NCBI GenBank assembly: GCA_030671005.1 | Contig: DAOVAN010000027.1 | Span: 1 to 14,835, forward strand | Reading direction: 5' to 3' | From: Caldifarciminota bacterium | GTDB lineage: Bacteria > Hydrothermota > Tepidihabitantia > SM23-42 | DNA length: 14,835 nt | Shown here: positions 1-7,540 of the stretch, piece by piece | Layout: every line of letters starts with the position of its first letter | Position numbering within the stretch: the stretch's first letter is position 1 | The notes under the pieces: generated by a model | Database searches by the model: none | Seen by the model: only the letters and a program-made list of their open reading frames with translations | Told to the model about the DNA's origin: nothing | Program-made: the position numbers and the translations under genes

Positions 1-18
1 AGGTTAAGGAGGCTTGAT

Positions 19-1230
19 ATGGCGAAGCAAAAGTTTGAGCGGACGAAGCCGCATGTTAACATTGGGACGATTGGTCATGTGGATCATGGTAAGACGGCGT
101 TGACTTCGGGGATTACGAAGGCATTAGAGAAGAAGGGTTTAGCGACTTTTATGAGTTATGATGAGGTAGCGAAGGCTTCGGAGGCGCATGGTCGTCGGGA
201 TGAGACGAAGATATTAACGATTGCGATCAGTCATGTGGAGTATGAGACGGAGAATCGTCATTATGCGCATATTGATTGTCCGGGGCATGCGGATTATATC
301 AAGAATATGATTACTGGTGCGGCGCAGATGGATGGTGCGATTTTAGTGGTGAGTGCGGTGGATGGTCCGATGCCGCAGACGCGGGAGCATATTTTGTTAG
401 CGCGTCAGGTTAATGTGCCGGCGATTGTTGTTTTCATCAACAAGGTGGATTTGGTGACCGATCCCGAGATTTTGGATTTAGTGGAGTTGGAGGTGCGTGA
501 GTTATTGGCGAAGTATGAGTTTCCGGGTGATGATATTCCGGTGGTGCGGGGTAGTGCGTTAGGTGCGATGCAGGCTTCGGGGGGTGTGGATGATCCGGTT
601 TTCGAGCCGATTTGGAAGTTAATGGAGGCGGTGGACAGTTATATTCCGACCCCGAAGCGGGATGTTGACAAGCCGTTTTTATTAGCGATTGAGGATATTT
701 TTTCGATTACGGGTCGTGGTACGGTGGTGACGGGACGGGTTGAGCGTGGTCAATTGAAGCCGGGTGAGGAGGTTGAGATTGTTGGTTTTGGCAAGCGTTT
801 TAAGACGGTGGCGACTTCATTAGAGATGTTTCGTAAGATTTTGGATTCGAGTCAGGCGGGTGACAATGTTGGTGTTTTGTTGCGTGGTGTTAACAAGGAT
901 GATGTTTATCGTGGTATGGTCGTGAGCAAGCCGGACAGCATCAATCCGCATCATCGTGTCAATGCTGAGGTTTACGTTTTGAAGAAGGAAGAGGGTGGTC
1001 GGCATACGCCGTTTTTCAATGGATATCGGCCGCAGTTTTATGTGCGGACGACCGATGTCACGGGGATTGTGAAGTTGCCCAAGGGTGTTGAGATGGTGAT
1101 GCCGGGTGACAATGCGAATCTTGAGATTGAGTTGATCAGTCCGGTGGCGATCGAGCAGGGTTTACGCTTCGCGATTCGCGAAGGCGGCCGCACGGTCGGC
1201 GCTGGCGTCGTCACTAAAATACTCGAATAA
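19..1230 (+). CDS. tuf: Translation elongation factor EF-Tu
   Basis: GTPase that carries aminoacyl-tRNA to the ribosomal A site. The 403-residue product is slightly longer than the usual 393-400. Domain I has the P-loop GHVDHGKT (19-26), DCPGH with the catalytic His at 90, NKVD near 140 and SAL near 180. Domains II and III are close to canonical (GRGTVVTG; GGRHTPFF; the C-terminal REGGRTVGAG). ATG 19 has an AAGGAGG Shine-Dalgarno at 6-12. A stop codon at 15-17 could end an upstream gene such as fusA, but too little is visible to say. The stop overlaps the rpsJ start by one base (TAATG). Two oddities: the usual switch I RGITI is replaced by KILTI with about five extra residues before it, and third codon positions are almost all G or T until about 1164, then mostly C. 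Switch I Thr (T67) is kept, so the protein is probably functional. Confidence 0.97.
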   Translation: MAKQKFERTKPHVNIGTIGHVDHGKTALTSGITKALEKKGLATFMSYDEVAKASEAHGRRDETKILTIAISHVEYETENRHYAHIDCPGHADYIKNMITGAAQMDGAILVVSAVDGPMPQTREHILLARQVNVPAIVVFINKVDLVTDPEILDLVELEVRELLAKYEFPGDDIPVVRGSALGAMQASGGVDDPVFEPIWKLMEAVDSYIPTPKRDVDKPFLLAIEDIFSITGRGTVVTGRVERGQLKPGEEVEIVGFGKRFKTVATSLEMFRKILDSSQAGDNVGVLLRGVNKDDVYRGMVVSKPDSINPHHRVNAEVYVLKKEEGGRHTPFFNGYRPQFYVRTTDVTGIVKLPKGVEMVMPGDNANLEIELISPVAIEQGLRFAIREGGRTVGAGVVTKILE

Positions 1231-1535
1231 TGAATAAACTCCGAATCAGACTAAAATCATATGATCATCGTATCCTTGACCAGTCGGTGAAGTCGATAGT
1301 AGAGACGGTCAAGCGGTTCGGTGTGAATATATCCGGACCAGTACCTCTGCCCACTGAGCGTTCATTGTATACGGTCCTGCGTTCTCCACATGTCGATAAG
1401 AAATCCCGTGAACAGTTCGAACTGCGTGTTCACAAACGGTTAATAGAATTGAATGACGTAACCCCGGACATCATCGACGCTCTGAACAAATTAGAGATAC
1501 CCGCGGGTGTATATATTGAAGTAAAGGCGATGTGA
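1230..1535 (+). CDS. rpsJ: 30S ribosomal protein S10
   Basis: S10 sits in the 30S head and, in other bacteria, also joins NusB in antitermination. The 101-residue product has the family length and the recognisable IRLKSYDHRILD start, GPVPLPT in the middle and a C-terminal GVYIEVK strand. It begins at the ATG sharing its first base with the tuf stop codon. I see no convincing Shine-Dalgarno, so translation is probably coupled to tuf. There is therefore no room for an S10 leader of the kind through which L4 regulates the Escherichia coli operon. Confidence 0.97.
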   Translation: MNKLRIRLKSYDHRILDQSVKSIVETVKRFGVNISGPVPLPTERSLYTVLRSPHVDKKSREQFELRVHKRLIELNDVTPDIIDALNKLEIPAGVYIEVKAM

Positions 1536-1537
1536 TC

Positions 1538-2152
1538 ATGATCGGCATAATCGGCAAAAAGGTTGGTATGTCACAAGTCTTCCTGAAAAACGGTGAATTG
1601 ACTCCGGTCAGCCTCATTGAAGCAGGGCCCTGCCCCATATTACAGATCAAGGACGACAATGACGACGGCTACAGAGCAATACAGCTCGGTTTTGGTGCTA
1701 GGAAAAAAGTCAATAAACCCATAACTGGCCATCTCAAGAAATCAAAGGCGAAGTCAGTAGCCCGCATTTTTGAGATCAAGGTGAGCGATTCAGGTAAGTA
1801 CAAAACCGGTGACAAAATCGACGTTACAGTCTTCGCCGACGGCGACAAAGTGTCCGTTACCGGTTGGACAAAAGGAAGAGGATTCAGTGGTGGCGTGAAG
1901 AGATGGGGATGGTCAAGCGGACCAGCAACACATGGTTCAATGTCACATCGAAGAATTGGTTCTGTAGGTCCAGGTACATCACCTGGCAGAATATGGAAGG
2001 GTAAAACTATGCCCGGAAGATACGGCAATGAACGAGTGACGGTCAAGAATCTAAAGATCGTTAAAGTAGAAAAAGAAAAAAACATGCTCTATCTGAAGGG
2101 TGCGGTTCCTGGAGCGCGCAACAGCTATCTGATAATAACAAAGGATGAATGA
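1538..2152 (+). CDS. rplC: 50S ribosomal protein L3
   Basis: L3 is an early-assembly 50S protein whose long loop reaches towards the peptidyl transferase centre. I chose ATG 1538, giving MIGIIGKKVGMSQVF, the family's usual N-terminus; a GTG two codons earlier (1532) is the alternative. The 204-residue product has family length. The conserved loop (GRGFSGGVKRWGW, then SMSHRRIGSVG) and MPGRYGNERVT are present. It starts two bases after rpsJ ends. The glutamine that PrmB methylates in proteobacteria is not obvious here. Confidence 0.96.
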   Translation: MIGIIGKKVGMSQVFLKNGELTPVSLIEAGPCPILQIKDDNDDGYRAIQLGFGARKKVNKPITGHLKKSKAKSVARIFEIKVSDSGKYKTGDKIDVTVFADGDKVSVTGWTKGRGFSGGVKRWGWSSGPATHGSMSHRRIGSVGPGTSPGRIWKGKTMPGRYGNERVTVKNLKIVKVEKEKNMLYLKGAVPGARNSYLIITKDE

Positions 2153-2784
2153 TGCAAACCAAGCTATTTGACAAAGAAGGAAAAGAGAGCGGAACAGTTG
2201 AATTGGCCGGGACCATATTTGAACAAAAGGCAAATCATCCCTTGCTCTGGGAAACAGTAAACGCGGCGTTGAAAAATCGCCGAAAAGGATTGGCCAACAC
2301 CAAGACAAAAGCTGAAGTCAGGGGTGGAGGCGCAAAGCCGTATCGCCAGAAAGGCATTGGCTGGGCAAGACACGGCAGCACACGTTCCCCAATTTGGAAG
2401 GGCGGCGGCGTAGTCTTCGGCCCCAAACCCAGGGATTATTCTGTCCCAATGCCTAAGAAGAAAAGAATGAAGGCACTACTTGCATCCCTGAGCGTGAAGG
2501 CACAAGAAAGTAAGATCCTGGTCATCGAGGACTTCACGCTTGAGACGCCAAAGACAAAGAATTTCCTTGAAATCTTGAAAGGCATCAATGTGGGCAAGGC
2601 AAGAACACTATTAGCAGTAGACAAGGTGGACAAGAATTTGATATTGGCAAGCCGTAATGTATCTAACGTCAATCTGAAGAGGGCAATCGATATCAACTGC
2701 TATGATGTACTCAGTGCCGAATATCTTCTCGTTACGAAAAAGGGACTAGAGAAGCTGGAGCAAAGATGCGCCACGAAAAAATAA
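2152..2784 (+). CDS. rplD: 50S ribosomal protein L4
   Basis: L4 lines the exit tunnel of the 50S subunit and in some bacteria represses its own operon. The product (about 210 residues) has the tunnel-loop segment RGGGAKPYRQKGIGWARHGS and the downstream KKKRMKALLASLS region typical of the family. ATG 2152 lies seven bases behind an AAGG at 2141-2144 and overlaps the rplC stop; the ATG immediately before it (2149) is possible but sits only four bases from that AAGG. The 3' end overlaps rplW by 19 bases. Confidence 0.96.
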   Translation: MQTKLFDKEGKESGTVELAGTIFEQKANHPLLWETVNAALKNRRKGLANTKTKAEVRGGGAKPYRQKGIGWARHGSTRSPIWKGGGVVFGPKPRDYSVPMPKKKRMKALLASLSVKAQESKILVIEDFTLETPKTKNFLEILKGINVGKARTLLAVDKVDKNLILASRNVSNVNLKRAIDINCYDVLSAEYLLVTKKGLEKLEQRCATKK

Positions 2785-3050
2785 TCAAAAGAGCATTGAT
2801 CACAGAGAAGGCAGACCGGCTCCGGGAAATGAATTGCTACCAATTCGAGGTCGAAAAAACCGCCAACAAACGTGAGATAAAAGAAGCGGTCGAGAAATTA
2901 TTTAATGTTACAGTAATCGATGTAAAAACAGCGAATTTCAGGGGCAAACCGAAGAGACTGGGGCTCTCATCTGGATACAGGACAGGATACAAGAAGGCTA
3001 CTATTACCCTAAAAGCCGGGCAGAAAATTGAGTTGATAGAAGGTGTATGA
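2766..3050 (+). CDS. rplW: 50S ribosomal protein L23
   Basis: L23 lies at the tunnel exit and is the docking site for trigger factor and SRP in studied bacteria. The 94-residue product has the usual RALITEKA start, YQFEVEKTANKREIKEAVEKLF and the C-terminal KKATITLK. The start lies inside the end of rplD, with GGAG at 2757-2760 five bases upstream of the ATG. Confidence 0.96.
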   Translation: MRHEKIIKRALITEKADRLREMNCYQFEVEKTANKREIKEAVEKLFNVTVIDVKTANFRGKPKRLGLSSGYRTGYKKATITLKAGQKIELIEGV

Positions 3051-3871
3051 TGGCGATAAAGAAATATAAACCAACCTCACCCTCGCGCAGATTCTATACC
3101 GTGAACAAACCGGCCACGACCAAGAACAAACCGGAAAAATCACTATCCGTCTCCAAAAAACGCAGTGGTGGCCGCAACAATCTTGGCAGAATAACGGCGC
3201 GCCACCGAGGTGGTGGACATCGAAAAAAGCTTAGGATAGTTGATTTTCGCAGAGACAAAGACAACATTCCCGCAACCGTTAAGGCAATCGAGTATGACCC
3301 GAATCGCAGTGCTCTACTCGCCCTGGTAGCCTACAAAGATGGCGAGAAGCGTTATGTCATTGCGCCGGAAGGTCTAGGGGTTGGTGATACGATCGTGTCA
3401 GGAGACAACGTCCCCATAAAAATCGGTAACTGCCTGACACTGAACAATATCCCGTTGGGCGTTGAAATCCACGGCATCGAGCTCACACCAAAAAAGGGTG
3501 CGCAGATGGTAAGAGGAGCAGGGCTCTTCGTTCAAATACTAGCAAAGGAAGGCAAATACGCGCATATCAAAATCCCTTCGGGTGAGATGAGACTTATCGA
3601 TTTGCGATGCCGGGCGACGATCGGCAAAGTGTCCAATGCTTTACATTCAAGTATTTCAATCGGAAAGGCAGGACGAAAACGGCACATGGGATTTCGTCCA
3701 CATGTCCGGGGCGTTGCGATGAATCCAGTTGATCATCCACTAGGTGGCGGAGAAGGACGCTCGCATGGCGGCCGACAACCAACCTCACCATGGGGTTGGC
3801 TGACCAAGGGAAAGAAGACGCGAAAAAAGCAGAAGGCATCAGACAAGTTTATTCTGAAAAGGAGAAAGTAA
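3050..3871 (+). CDS. rplB: 50S ribosomal protein L2
   Basis: L2 is needed for subunit association and peptidyl transfer. With ATG 3050 as start (AAGG at 3040-3043, six-base spacer) the product is 273 residues and the catalytically important histidine in VAMNPVDHPLGGGEG falls at position 229, the same number as in E. coli. ATG 3047 is the only competing start and is just three bases from the AAGG. SGGRNNLGRITARHRGGGHRK near the N-terminus and the basic C-terminal tail are standard. The start overlaps the rplW stop. Confidence 0.97.
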   Translation: MAIKKYKPTSPSRRFYTVNKPATTKNKPEKSLSVSKKRSGGRNNLGRITARHRGGGHRKKLRIVDFRRDKDNIPATVKAIEYDPNRSALLALVAYKDGEKRYVIAPEGLGVGDTIVSGDNVPIKIGNCLTLNNIPLGVEIHGIELTPKKGAQMVRGAGLFVQILAKEGKYAHIKIPSGEMRLIDLRCRATIGKVSNALHSSISIGKAGRKRHMGFRPHVRGVAMNPVDHPLGGGEGRSHGGRQPTSPWGWLTKGKKTRKKQKASDKFILKRRK

Positions 3872-4164
3872 TGTCGAGAGCGCTCAAGAAAGGCCCGTAT
3901 GTAGACACTAAACTAATGAAGAAGATCTCAAAGCTGATTGATAGTGGTGAGAAGAAAATTATAAAAACGTGGGCGAGGAATTCAATCATTCCCCCTGAAT
4001 TTGTAGGATTCACGATCGCCGTTCACAATGGAAACCGCTTCATTCCGGTATACATAACAGAAAGAATGGTCGGTCACAAGCTCGGGGAGTTTTCCCCCAC
4101 CCGAACTTTCCGTATCCATTCGGGTACGCGAAAAGCCGAAAAAGAGAGAGAATTCGAGAAATGA
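3871..4164 (+). CDS. rpsS: 30S ribosomal protein S19
   Basis: S19 sits in the 30S head and binds 16S rRNA together with S13. The 97-residue product starts MSRALKKGPYVD, as in the family, and carries WARNSIIPPEFVGFTIAVHNG and MVGHKLGEFSPTR. The open frame extends upstream to 3790, but ATG 3871 matches the family N-terminus and has AAAAGGAG ending at 3864, six bases away. It shares one base with the rplB stop (TAATG). Confidence 0.97.
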   Translation: MSRALKKGPYVDTKLMKKISKLIDSGEKKIIKTWARNSIIPPEFVGFTIAVHNGNRFIPVYITERMVGHKLGEFSPTRTFRIHSGTRKAEKEREFEK

Positions 4165-4526
4165 TCGCACGCGCCATAAAAAGATACGAGCGGATGTCAC
4201 CGCGTAAGGTGAAAATGATACTCGATGTCATAAGGGGAAAAGGCATCATGGAAGCACGGGCGCTGCTCCAGTTCCATCCATCGAGATCGAAACTGCCTAT
4301 TCTAAAAACCATCAATTCTGCGGTGGCGAATTTCAAAAGTAACATCGGCACGCTCCGGGTCGACGACAGCGAACTATATGTCAAAGAAGCAAAAGTGGAT
4401 CAAGGACCAATGCTTAAGCGCTGGAGACCTGGATTTCGTGGTACCGCGGACATGATTAGAAGAAGAACTTGTCACATCACAGTAACCATCGATTCTTACA
4501 AACCAATCGATAAAAAGGGAGGCTAA
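4161..4526 (+). CDS. rplV: 50S ribosomal protein L22
   Basis: L22 has a globular surface domain and a long hairpin lining the exit tunnel. The 121-residue product shows YERMSPRKVKMILDVIRGK at the start, AVANFKSN in the middle, and the hairpin segment ending KRWRPGFRGTADMIRRRTCHI. The start overlaps the rpsS stop by four bases (ATGA); no strong Shine-Dalgarno is visible, so coupling is likely. The lysine-rich end runs into the Shine-Dalgarno for rpsC. Confidence 0.96.
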   Translation: MIARAIKRYERMSPRKVKMILDVIRGKGIMEARALLQFHPSRSKLPILKTINSAVANFKSNIGTLRVDDSELYVKEAKVDQGPMLKRWRPGFRGTADMIRRRTCHITVTIDSYKPIDKKGG

Positions 4527-5149
4527 TGGGTCAGAAAACACATCCAATTGGATTCCGTTTGGGCATCACCAAAGATTGGAAATCCAAGTGGTTCGATCAG
4601 CAGAATTATGATAAACTCGTTGCCGAGGACTACACGATTCGCCGTTATCTATACCAGCGACTATCCGATGCAATGCTCTCGGATATCATCATCAGACGGC
4701 TGTCAAACCGTGTAATCATTGCCATCTACACTGCACAACCTGGCAAAGTCATTGGTAAGGGTGGTGAGGAGATAAAGAAGCTACGTGAGGAGATCAAGAG
4801 TCTCATCAAGAAAGATGTAGCGATAAACATCGAAGAAATAAGGATGCCCGAGCTTGATGCCTTCCTGGTCGCTCAGAATATTGCCCGTCAAATCCGACAG
4901 AGGGTTTCTCATCGCCGTGCAATGAAAAGAGCCATCATCTCTGCAATGAAGATCGGAGCCCGAGGAATCAAAGTAGCCACATCAGGTAGATTAGGGGGTT
5001 CTGAAATAGCGCGGACAGAATGGTATCCTCAAGGCAGGGTTCCCTTGCAGACGATCAATGCCGATATTGATTATGCGGTCGCTACCGCGTTCACCATTTA
5101 CGGCACGGTCGGGGTAAAGGTCTGGATCTACAAAGGAGACGTACACTAG
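4526..5149 (+). CDS. rpsC: 30S ribosomal protein S3
   Basis: S3 lies at the mRNA entry channel of the 30S subunit. The 207-residue product starts MGQKTHPIGFRLGITKDW, contains the type II KH motif (KVIGKGGEEIKKLREEI) and ends with the conserved C-terminal domain (SGRLGGSEIARTEWYPQGR). GGGAGG upstream of ATG 4526 gives a good ribosome binding site, and the start shares a base with the rplV stop (TAATG). It is slightly shorter than the 210-230 usual because it lacks a basic C-terminal extension. Confidence 0.97.
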   Translation: MGQKTHPIGFRLGITKDWKSKWFDQQNYDKLVAEDYTIRRYLYQRLSDAMLSDIIIRRLSNRVIIAIYTAQPGKVIGKGGEEIKKLREEIKSLIKKDVAINIEEIRMPELDAFLVAQNIARQIRQRVSHRRAMKRAIISAMKIGARGIKVATSGRLGGSEIARTEWYPQGRVPLQTINADIDYAVATAFTIYGTVGVKVWIYKGDVH

Positions 5150-5580
5150 TGCTTGAACCGAAGAAGACAAAATACCGGAAGCATCATCGAGGACGCCGCA
5201 AGGGCAAGGCAACAAGTGGTAACTCAATAGCATTCGGCGAATATGGTCTGGTTGCGCTCGAAGCTGCCTGGATAACAGCACGACAAATCGAGGCTTCCAG
5301 GGTTGCCATTGCGCATAAGATGAAGAAAGGTGGCAAACTCTGGATGAGGATTTTTCCGGATAAACCAGTGACCAAGAAACCCGCTGAAACCAGGATGGGA
5401 AAAGGCAAGGGGGCACCAGAATACTGGGTGAGCGTTGTAAAACCAGGTCGCATCATATTCGAACTGGAAGGTATGAATGAAGGTGATGCTCGAATCCTGT
5501 TGAGGCTAGCTGCCAACAAGCTGCCTATAAAGACGAGATTTATGAAAAGAGAAGCAGGTGTGAAATATGAAAGTTTTTGA
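5149..5580 (+). CDS. rplP: 50S ribosomal protein L16
   Basis: L16 contacts tRNA at the A site and helps organise the 50S functional centre. The 143-residue product begins at GTG 5149 (MLEPKKTKYRKHHRG, family N-terminus), sharing one base with the rpsC stop (TAGTG). AAAGGAG at 5131-5137 is a rather distant Shine-Dalgarno, so coupling may matter. The GKGKGAPEYWVSVVKPGR segment is the family signature. The end overlaps rpmC by 14 bases. Confidence 0.97.
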   Translation: MLEPKKTKYRKHHRGRRKGKATSGNSIAFGEYGLVALEAAWITARQIEASRVAIAHKMKKGGKLWMRIFPDKPVTKKPAETRMGKGKGAPEYWVSVVKPGRIIFELEGMNEGDARILLRLAANKLPIKTRFMKREAGVKYESF

Positions 5581-5824
5581 GTTCAGAGAAAAAACGCGTG
5601 AAGAACTAATAGACATGCTCAATGGTCTTCATCGGGAGCTGTTTAATCTCCGCCTGCGCCGCGGTGCCCAGGAATTGCCCAACCCGCTAAGGTTACGTAC
5701 TCTGCGCCGAGATATCGCACGCATCAATACGGTATTACAAGAAGATGAAAGCGGCATCAAGAAACTGCTCGAGCCCAAGAAAGTAGCCACGAAGAAGGTC
5801 AAGAAAGGAGACAAACGTGCGTAG
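5567..5824 (+). CDS. rpmC: 50S ribosomal protein L29
   Basis: L29 is a small helical hairpin beside L23 at the tunnel exit. The helical core (REKTREELIDMLNGLHRELFNLRLR, then LRTLRRDIARINTVLQE) covers about 62 residues, but the protein is 85 long. The extra part is a Lys-rich tail from about residue 63 that also supplies the DNA for the rpsQ Shine-Dalgarno. The start lies within the last codons of rplP. Extended tails occur in this family, so this is not evidence of a fusion. Confidence 0.95.
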   Translation: MKVFEFREKTREELIDMLNGLHRELFNLRLRRGAQELPNPLRLRTLRRDIARINTVLQEDESGIKKLLEPKKVATKKVKKGDKRA

Positions 5825-6050
5825 GAGGAAGACCGGTACAGTGACCAGTGACAAGTCCCATAAAACGGTGGTTGTAAGAATAACGAATTTTACAAAGCAC
5901 CCGTTATACAAGAAGTATATGCGCAAGAGAACAAGTGTTTACGTCCATGACGAGAAGAACAAGTATAAGCTGGGCGACAAGGTCCTTATCGAGGAAACGC
6001 GTCCGCTCTCCAAGCTAAAGCGGTGGCGTGTGATACGGAAGGTCAAGTGA
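5817..6050 (+). CDS. rpsQ: 30S ribosomal protein S17
   Basis: S17 is a primary 16S rRNA-binding protein. GTG 5817 is chosen because AAAGGAG (5804-5810) lies six bases upstream and the N-terminus RRRKTGTVTSDKSHKTVVV matches the family. HPLYKKYMRKRTSVYVHDE and the C-terminal ETRPLSKLKRWRVI are the standard landmarks. At 77 residues it is about ten shorter than typical, missing a few residues at the extreme N-terminus. It overlaps rpmC by eight bases. Confidence 0.96.
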   Translation: MRRRKTGTVTSDKSHKTVVVRITNFTKHPLYKKYMRKRTSVYVHDEKNKYKLGDKVLIEETRPLSKLKRWRVIRKVK

Positions 6051-6415
6051 TCCAGATATACTCCCGGCTCAAGGTGTGCGATAACACGGGTGCACGCATC
6101 GCGATGTGTATCAGAGTCAGTGGTAGTTCGAGGACGAGATATGGATCTGTCGGCGACATCATAAACGTCTCGATCAAAGACGCCATGCCCAATGCACCGG
6201 TAAAGAAAGGTGATAAGGGTAAAGCGGTGATCGTGCGAACCAAGAAGGAATATCGCCGACCCGACGGATCATACATAAGGTTTGATGATAACGCTTGTGT
6301 GCTCATTACCGATCAGAAAGAACCTAGAGGCACGCGGGTATTTGGTCCGGTCGCCCGAGAGTTGAGAGAAAAAGGGTTCGCTAAGATAATTTCTTTAGCA
6401 AGCGAAGTGGTGTAG
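6047..6415 (+). CDS. rplN: 50S ribosomal protein L14
   Basis: L14 sits on the 50S intersubunit face, binds 16S rRNA helix 14, and is the target of the silencing factor RsfS in many bacteria. GTG 6047 gives MIQIYSRLKVCDNTGA, the family N-terminus, and a 122-residue protein, the standard length. The open frame reaches back to 6023, but that start lies inside rpsQ and adds non-homologous residues. GGAAGG just upstream provides a ribosome binding site. The start overlaps the rpsQ stop (GTGA). Confidence 0.97.
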   Translation: MIQIYSRLKVCDNTGARIAMCIRVSGSSRTRYGSVGDIINVSIKDAMPNAPVKKGDKGKAVIVRTKKEYRRPDGSYIRFDDNACVLITDQKEPRGTRVFGPVARELREKGFAKIISLASEVV

Positions 6416-6420
6416 GAACT

Positions 6421-6765
6421 ATGAAAAACCGCAAGAACAAAGAAAAGAGAGTAGTATTTCACATCAAGAAGAACGATCTTGTTGAAGTGATTACGGGTGC
6501 GGAGAAAGAGCGGCGTGGCCGAATACTCGAAGTCATTTCCGAAAAGACTATGGCGATTGTTGAAGGCATCAATCTGGTCAAGAAACATCAGCGTGCTCGC
6601 TCTCAGGCAAAACCATCCGGTATCGTAACCATACCGGCGCCAATTCACGTGTCGAATCTTGCACTGATCTGCCCGAAGTGCGGCAAGAAGGCAAGAGTCC
6701 GTATGGAAAAGATTGAGAATAAACGAGTGAGAATCTGCAAGGAATGTGGAGAAAGCCTTGAATAA
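6421..6765 (+). CDS. rplX: 50S ribosomal protein L24 with zinc-ribbon tail
   Basis: L24 starts 50S assembly and lies near the exit tunnel. The KOW motif is around residues 16-48 (KNDLVEVITGAEKERRGRIL). The C-terminus has four cysteines in two CxxC pairs (84/87 and 106/109), forming the zinc-ribbon tail seen in many thermophile and deep-branching L24 proteins. It starts five bases after rplN ends; the Shine-Dalgarno (AGGA) is very close to the ATG and weak. Confidence 0.96.
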   Translation: MKNRKNKEKRVVFHIKKNDLVEVITGAEKERRGRILEVISEKTMAIVEGINLVKKHQRARSQAKPSGIVTIPAPIHVSNLALICPKCGKKARVRMEKIENKRVRICKECGESLE

Positions 6766-7327
6766 GAAGAAGACAGACTATACGCCTCGACTAAAGCAAT
6801 ACTTCAATCAGGAAGTGAAAAAAACGCTGATGAAGCAATTGGGATACGACAATGTCTACAAGGTACCCAAGCTCGAAAAGATAGTCATCAATGTTGGACT
6901 AGGTGAAGCAGTGAGTGATCAGAAGATCCTGGAGATCGTCCGCGATGATTTGGGTAGAATCACTGGCCAGATCCCATTACAGACACGCGCCAAGAGGCCT
7001 ATATCCAACTTTAAGATTCGTAAAGGTATGATTATCGGCCTCAAGGTCACGCTTAGAGGTGCACGCATGTATGAATTCTTTGACCGATTCGTCAATTTTG
7101 CGGCGCCCAGGATCAGGGATTTCGGAGGATTTTCCAGAGACTCGTTTGATGGCCGTGGCAGTTACAATCTAGGACTTTCAGAGCAGACTATATTTCCTGA
7201 GATAGAATACGATAAGATAAAGAAGATTTTTGGTATGGACATTGCTATAGTTACTTCAGCCAAGAAGGATGAAGATGCCCTGGCATTACTCGAGGGTTTA
7301 GGAATGCCATTTGAAAGGAAAAAATAG
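6758..7327 (+). CDS. rplE: 50S ribosomal protein L5
   Basis: L5 binds 5S rRNA and contacts the P-site tRNA. The product (189 residues) shows VPKLEKIVINVGLGEA, TRAKRPISNFKIRKGMIIG, DFGGFSRDSFDGRGSYNLG and EIEYDKI, all family landmarks. I chose TTG 6758, which has GGAG six bases upstream and overlaps rplX by eight bases. The in-frame GTG 6746 is the alternative and adds four residues, but its nearest AAGGA is only two bases away. Confidence 0.95.
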   Translation: MNKKKTDYTPRLKQYFNQEVKKTLMKQLGYDNVYKVPKLEKIVINVGLGEAVSDQKILEIVRDDLGRITGQIPLQTRAKRPISNFKIRKGMIIGLKVTLRGARMYEFFDRFVNFAAPRIRDFGGFSRDSFDGRGSYNLGLSEQTIFPEIEYDKIKKIFGMDIAIVTSAKKDEDALALLEGLGMPFERKK

Positions 7328-7336
7328 AGGAGTTAT

Positions 7337-7522
7337 ATGGCAACTTTAGCTTTAATAAACAAACAGAAGAAACCCCAAAAATACAAGACACGAAAGTACA
7401 ATCGTTGCTTCAGATGTGGCCGAGCGCGCGCGTATTATCGGCGATTCGGTCTCTGCCGCATCTGCTTCCGTGAACTTGCCCTCAAGGGCGAATTACCGGG
7501 TGTACGCAAAGCAACCTGGTAA
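7337..7522 (+). CDS. rpsZ: 30S ribosomal protein S14, zinc-binding type Z
   Basis: S14 is a late-assembly protein of the 30S head. The 61-residue length and four cysteines in two CxxC pairs (24/27 and 40/43) mark the short zinc-binding form. The ending LKGELPGVRKATW is typical. GAGGAG at 7327-7332 precedes the ATG. This is the last gene of the cluster here: in most bacteria rpsH and rplF follow, but the next gene is recR on the opposite strand. Confidence 0.97.
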   Translation: MATLALINKQKKPQKYKTRKYNRCFRCGRARAYYRRFGLCRICFRELALKGELPGVRKATW

Positions 7523-7540
7523 ACCTCGCTAGCGCTCGGC

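Noticed and set aside
1669..2085. Open frame of 138 codons on the minus strand inside rplC
   Set aside because: It is the antisense of a clear ribosomal protein gene; the translation is low-complexity, rich in Pro, Leu and Ser, and has no ribosome binding context.
4991..5416. Open frame of 141 codons on the minus strand across rpsC and rplP
   Set aside because: Fully antisense to two certain genes, no recognisable domain, and a translation with the features of reverse-complemented ribosomal protein genes.
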